DNA from: Desulfovibrio desulfuricans
Lineage (GTDB): Bacteria > Desulfobacterota > Desulfovibrionia > Desulfovibrionales > Desulfovibrionaceae
Assembly: GCF_024460775.1 (NCBI RefSeq)
Contig: NZ_JANFYZ010000007.1
Coordinates: forward strand, 1-64,000
Length of the DNA stretch: 64,000 nucleotides
Direction: 5' to 3'
Under the pieces are notes generated by a model. That model had not been told where the DNA came from and did not search any database. It saw nothing but the letters and a program-made list of their open reading frames with translations. The first letter of the stretch is position 1. Every line of letters begins with the position of its first letter. The position numbers and the translations under genes were made by a program. Below are positions 60,432-64,000 of the stretch, in pieces.

Positions 60432-61532
60432 CTACGGGGCTGGCTTGGCCGAATCTGTCACGTCCTTGTAATCAGGCTGGGTCATTATGGGAATGACTTT
60501 AGGCCCTGAGGCATTTGACAGGGCCTTGAGCACATCGACCATTGACCAGTTTTTATTGTAGTAGGTGCGAAAGTAGTAGCGCAGCCGTTCGGTGTCACCC
60601 ACCACAGACCAGATGGTCATGTCATACTTGTCGCCCTCGGGGGTTTTCTGGCGCACAGCCCCCTTGGGGATATCGGCGTTATCAATAAGCGTCATGGCCA
60701 GATTCACGCCTGCATCGGGGCCGCTGACAGGCAGGGCGGTCTGCGTCAGCGCCACAAAACGCACAAAACGGCTAGGAGGAGTGTAATCGCCGGGCAGGCC
60801 CAGCATGCCGGAGCCCTGCCCCGTGGGATAGATGGAGAAACCTTTCAGATCAAGTTTGGGTACGCCGTTGGCGGAGAGATTCACGTAGTTGGAAAGGTTG
60901 ATGACCATCCAGTCAAAGGGCGGCGAATTGGTCATGACACCCAAGGGGTTGTCGTAAATATTAAGGCGGCCTTCCATGTATTCAATAACAATGCAATTCC
61001 CCCCGGCATCGTGTACCACGTAATGCATGGGCAGGCTGGTCGGCACGATTGAGGGCGCTTCACAAACTCGTATGTTTTTGAGGCCTTCGCGCACTTCTTC
61101 TACCGTGGCAAAACCGGAAAGCAGCCAGTTGGCCACTTCAAAATTGGCAATGGTCTTGGTTGAAAAGGCTGGATCATAGGGCTGATACCCGGCATACCCG
61201 GAAAAAAACAACATGCCAACCACCAGGCCTTTTTCATTCATGCCATCGCTGACCAGGGGCGGGCCGTAATCGCGCATGCCGACAAAACCATATTTTGAAG
61301 TCCACGTGGCACCCTCCTGCCTGCCATCGGGCAACGTGCCCCTCATGACAGTGCCCTTGGGCATCACGGCAACCTGCGGCTGGTCAGATGTGGAAAACTC
61401 CATTGTCCGGGCATAAAAAGCGTGCCCTTCCGTGGATTTCACCCTGAGGCTGGTACATGCCTGCGACGGCATAACCGCACCAAATGTGACCACCGCCACC
61501 AGAACCAACCCCAATAAGATTCTTGGTGCCAT
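60432..61532 (-). CDS. Choloylglycine hydrolase/penicillin V acylase-family enzyme
   Basis: 366-aa secreted Ntn-hydrolase. The signal peptide ends MPSQA, leaving Cys as the new N-terminal nucleophile (CTSLRVK). ARTMEF follows (Arg and Glu where many bile-salt hydrolases have R-x-x-D), then SDGMNEKGL (Asn), a VMTNSPPFDW segment, and ERLRYYFRTY (Arg). These are family catalytic positions. Substrate may be bile salts, penicillin V, N-acyl-homoserine lactones or another linear amide; it cannot be decided from sequence by eye. Periplasmic location fits. Confidence 0.87.
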   Translation of the reverse strand: MAPRILLGLVLVAVVTFGAVMPSQACTSLRVKSTEGHAFYARTMEFSTSDQPQVAVMPKGTVMRGTLPDGRQEGATWTSKYGFVGMRDYGPPLVSDGMNEKGLVVGMLFFSGYAGYQPYDPAFSTKTIANFEVANWLLSGFATVEEVREGLKNIRVCEAPSIVPTSLPMHYVVHDAGGNCIVIEYMEGRLNIYDNPLGVMTNSPPFDWMVINLSNYVNLSANGVPKLDLKGFSIYPTGQGSGMLGLPGDYTPPSRFVRFVALTQTALPVSGPDAGVNLAMTLIDNADIPKGAVRQKTPEGDKYDMTIWSVVGDTERLRYYFRTYYNKNWSMVDVLKALSNASGPKVIPIMTQPDYKDVTDSAKPAP

Positions 61533-61679
61533 ACCTTACCCACCTTGTTGATTGATCATCTTACATGGACAATTAGCCATCTCCACTTTTGAACTTCTCA
61601 AACCGTTAACGTCAAAATTACTGTTGTCTGCAAATACGGCAGCCGTCAATCTCACCCCGCAGCCAGGCCATACCGGCTC

Positions 61680-63875
61680 TCACTGCGCCTGCCTGGCAGA
61701 ACTTTTTGCGCACGCGCTCTCAATATCGGAATCGCCGCTGATCTGTTGGACGGCTTGGGCATAACGCTGATTGCCGCCTTGCATTCCTGCGGCCTGACAC
61801 AAAAACTCCAGCGCCTTTGCGCGGTCAGTTCTGGCAGCAAGGAGGCCAAGATTATAAGCGGCATCAGACATGGTCGGCGCAAGGCGCAAAGCTTTGAGCA
61901 GCATCTGCTCTGCCTCCGCCCTGAAACCTCGTTCTGCCAGTATCAGGCCAAGATTATAGGCAATGGCTGCATTGTCGGGATCAATCTCGTATGCTTTGCG
62001 CAAGGAGGCTTCCGCCCCGGCCATGCTGCCCAGACGGGCCAGAGCCATGGCGGAATTGACATGGGCGGCGCTGGCGTCCGGCCGCAGGCGCAAAGCGGCC
62101 TCATAGGCCGCAAGAGCCGCAGCAGGTTCGCCCGAGCGCAACAGGTAGTTGCCGCGATTATAACTGCCCGTCCAGTCATCGGCTCTGGCGGTAAAGGATT
62201 GCTCAAGTTCCAACCTGGCCCTGGCAACAACCTGTAAGAAGGATTCCGGAATATCCTGGCTCTGCACGCCAGCCAAGGCTTCGGCAGCCCGAACCCGCAC
62301 GAGCCGGGATGGATCGGCGCAGGCTTTGGCAAGGGCGCTCACCGTAGCTGCCTCGCGATTTTCGGCCAGCGAGGCTGCGGCACTGGCGCGAACCAGCTCG
62401 AATTCATCGTTCAGGGTGGCGCGAACCACCGGCCACTTGGCGCTGTCCGGGCAGGCGCGCAGCAGGCGCAACATGGATGCGGCGTAGACAGCATCTCGCC
62501 CCGGCTCCGTCAGGGAGGCAAGCATGGCTGGCAATTGGCTGAAGTTACGCTGCCGCGCATCCAGAATATGCCGGGCGCGGGCCAGCACCGGGGCCTGATA
62601 GTCCCGGGGCCGCCATTGGCGCACAAGGGCATCTGCCCATGCGGCGTCCTTGTCCGGATGGCAACCAAGGCAGGCGTTTGGCGAACCAAAACTGGCAGTC
62701 GCGGCAGGCGTTGGCGGGCGCATGGAGTGGTCGCTCCGGCTCATGCGCGCAAAATCCGTCTTGGGCATGTGGCATGCAATACAACGGGAGCCGGGGCTTT
62801 CCGGCTTGTGCCTGGTGTGTTTGTCCAGCCCGGCTTCCTTGTCTTTATGGCAAGGCAGGCAGGCCTGATCCGGATCCTTGGCCTGACGGAAACGCCCGCT
62901 GGAAGTATGGCAAAAGATGCATTCCAGTTTGCCCGCACGCGCGCAGGGGGCAGACAGCCAAGAAGTGAAGGTGAAGTTTTCCCCCAGGTCGCGCCCGTCT
63001 GGATAGTAATCCTCATTTTCCAGCAGGATCAGATCAAAGTGGTCAAAAAAACGCTCGCCAGGGCGGAACGAATCCGTGATGGGCGACATTTTCGCATGGC
63101 ACGAGGCGCAGGAATCGTCGCGCTGCTGGCGATCCAGATCTTTTTTTATACGGATGATTTTCAGATCCGTAGGCGGCTTTCCCTGTTGCGCGGCAAGGCA
63201 GACGTCATTGTGGGCCTGCGACGGCCCGTGGCATGTTTCGCAGTTGATGCCCGGTTCGCGCCATGTGGTGCTGTAGCTATCGGTTGCCGCATCATAATTG
63301 GTGACCAGTTGACTGACATGGCAGGCGTGGCAGGAGGTATTGAAGGTGTAGGCGCGGTCGCGCCAGTTGAGGCCTTCGCGCCCGCCAGCCCGAAAATGGG
63401 GGCTGCGCCGCGCCGTGCTGTCTGCAACCGCAAACCACTGGCGGTTACGCACGTCAAAAGCCAGAGGCAGGGTCTGCAAGCGCCCGCGCTCAAGCTTGGT
63501 AAGAAAATAATAAACGTTTTTGCCGCCAAGCACCTGCGCAATGGCGTAGTCGTGCTCGCCGTCCGGGCCAGTCTCACGCACAAAGCCCTGCCCTGGCCCG
63601 CAATAGGCGCGGTACACCCGCCCGCCGGATTCAATGCCTTTACCCTGCGGGGCTAGCTGCGCGCCAACCGTGGCATCTGAATACGGCTGCATGGCCAACC
63701 CGTGGCGGGATGTGGACCAGAGGGAATAAAATTTTTCGTGACAGCTCTTGCAGCTTTGCGAACCGGCAAATCCATCAGAGGCGTCTGCCGCAAGAGTCGC
63801 GTCCGGCCCGCAGACAAGGGCAAGCCCCAGCAAAAGGGCCTGCCCGCATCTGCATATATTCTCTGCTATTTTCAA
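61680..63875 (-). CDS. Octahaem c-type cytochrome with HEAT and TPR repeats
   Basis: 731-aa periplasmic protein. After a signal peptide it has eight CxxCH haem sites: CKSCH, CHACH, CETCH, CASCH, CIFCH, CLPCH, CIACH and CLGCH, in residues of about 40-405. Residues 440-550 form HEAT-like repeats (EFELVRASAAASLAENR, SRLVRVRAAEALAGV); residues 570-700 form TPR repeats (AALAAYEAALRLRPDASAAH, ASLRKAYEIDPDN). Cytochrome-plus-TPR proteins of this type take part in periplasmic electron transfer or metal handling. The start is TTG, two bases after the stop of the preceding gene. Confidence 0.88.
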   Translation of the reverse strand: MKIAENICRCGQALLLGLALVCGPDATLAADASDGFAGSQSCKSCHEKFYSLWSTSRHGLAMQPYSDATVGAQLAPQGKGIESGGRVYRAYCGPGQGFVRETGPDGEHDYAIAQVLGGKNVYYFLTKLERGRLQTLPLAFDVRNRQWFAVADSTARRSPHFRAGGREGLNWRDRAYTFNTSCHACHVSQLVTNYDAATDSYSTTWREPGINCETCHGPSQAHNDVCLAAQQGKPPTDLKIIRIKKDLDRQQRDDSCASCHAKMSPITDSFRPGERFFDHFDLILLENEDYYPDGRDLGENFTFTSWLSAPCARAGKLECIFCHTSSGRFRQAKDPDQACLPCHKDKEAGLDKHTRHKPESPGSRCIACHMPKTDFARMSRSDHSMRPPTPAATASFGSPNACLGCHPDKDAAWADALVRQWRPRDYQAPVLARARHILDARQRNFSQLPAMLASLTEPGRDAVYAASMLRLLRACPDSAKWPVVRATLNDEFELVRASAAASLAENREAATVSALAKACADPSRLVRVRAAEALAGVQSQDIPESFLQVVARARLELEQSFTARADDWTGSYNRGNYLLRSGEPAAALAAYEAALRLRPDASAAHVNSAMALARLGSMAGAEASLRKAYEIDPDNAAIAYNLGLILAERGFRAEAEQMLLKALRLAPTMSDAAYNLGLLAARTDRAKALEFLCQAAGMQGGNQRYAQAVQQISGDSDIESACAKSSARQAQ

Positions 63876-63877
63876 GC

Positions 63878-64000
63878 CTAGTACCCTGGCAAACGGAAAT
63901 TGGGCGGATACTTTTGCAACACGCCACGGTAGCGGCCAAATTCCGAATTAATGACATTCCCCACCGGTATGTGGCGAATACCAACGGAATCGTCTTCCTG
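63878..64000 (-). CDS. Partial CDS, C-terminal 40 residues
   Basis: The minus strand from the window edge reads ...GNVINSEFGRYRGVL then QKYPPNFRLPGY and a stop, two bases before the cytochrome TTG. Tight spacing suggests an operon with the cytochrome. Too short to identify. Confidence 0.6.
   Translation of the reverse strand, partial: QEDDSVGIRHIPVGNVINSEFGRYRGVLQKYPPNFRLPGY

Noticed and set aside
1-64000. CRISPR arrays or insertion-sequence transposases
   Set aside because: No regularly spaced repeat series and no transposase motifs were found; the only long direct repeats are the att copies and arm sites.

Overview
The window looks like a chromosome segment of a Desulfovibrio-type sulfate reducer (inference). 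The GC-rich flanks carry a riboswitch-controlled B12 transport operon, a large multihaem periplasmic cytochrome, a Cys-nucleophile choloylglycine-hydrolase-family enzyme and an RNase E/G with a long Ala/Lys-rich head. No 16S rRNA or other taxonomic marker is present, so the genus is not proven.

Left flank (1-10441): cobalamin riboswitch plus terminator, then btuC-btuD-btuF-cbiL on the minus strand; 5-formyl-THF cyclo-ligase and pgeF (minus); a metallophosphoesterase, RNase E/G and queH (plus). A tRNA-Asn(GTT) follows at 10442-10517.

Integrated element (10471-54449, about 44 kb): it is bounded by a perfect 54-bp direct repeat formed by the 3' part of tRNA-Asn, with a tyrosine integrase just inside the right end and 23-bp paired-repeat arm sites inside both ends. 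From left to right it holds: an unknown 456-aa protein; small HTH proteins; a TOPRIM-like/AAA ATPase; a YagK/YfjJ-type protein; a PAS-GGDEF diguanylate cyclase; a beta-CASP metallo-beta-lactamase protein translationally coupled to a PD-(D/E)XK-like protein; an orphan Phd/YefM antitoxin; and a type 1 BREX locus (brxA-brxB-brxC-dinD-like-pglX-pglZ-brxL). The BREX operon runs on, with gaps of only a few bases, into an SMC-like ATPase with a CxxC hook, SbcD, SbcC and a protein with a HEPN-like Rx4H motif. Next comes a recombination and chaperone-like block (ERF annealing protein, Cas4-like nuclease, MoxR-type ATPase with WGR-like tail, DUF3150, HExxH-VWA protein), then tiny ORFs separated by hairpins, then the integrase.

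Immediately outside attR lies a very A+T-rich four-gene operon with overlapping or abutting genes (54762-59342): FAD-dependent oxidoreductase, SAMHD1/dGTPase-like HD protein, SPPY-type DNA methyltransferase, and a dUTPase/dCTP-deaminase-fold protein with a C-terminal membrane anchor. It is the best candidate for an undescribed system: nucleotide-pool enzymes combined with a DNA methyltransferase suggest defence or DNA modification, but this is inference.

Right flank (59343-64000): GC-rich host genes on the minus strand: an outer-membrane beta-barrel protein, the choloylglycine-hydrolase-family enzyme, an octahaem cytochrome with HEAT and TPR repeats, and the 3' end of one further gene.
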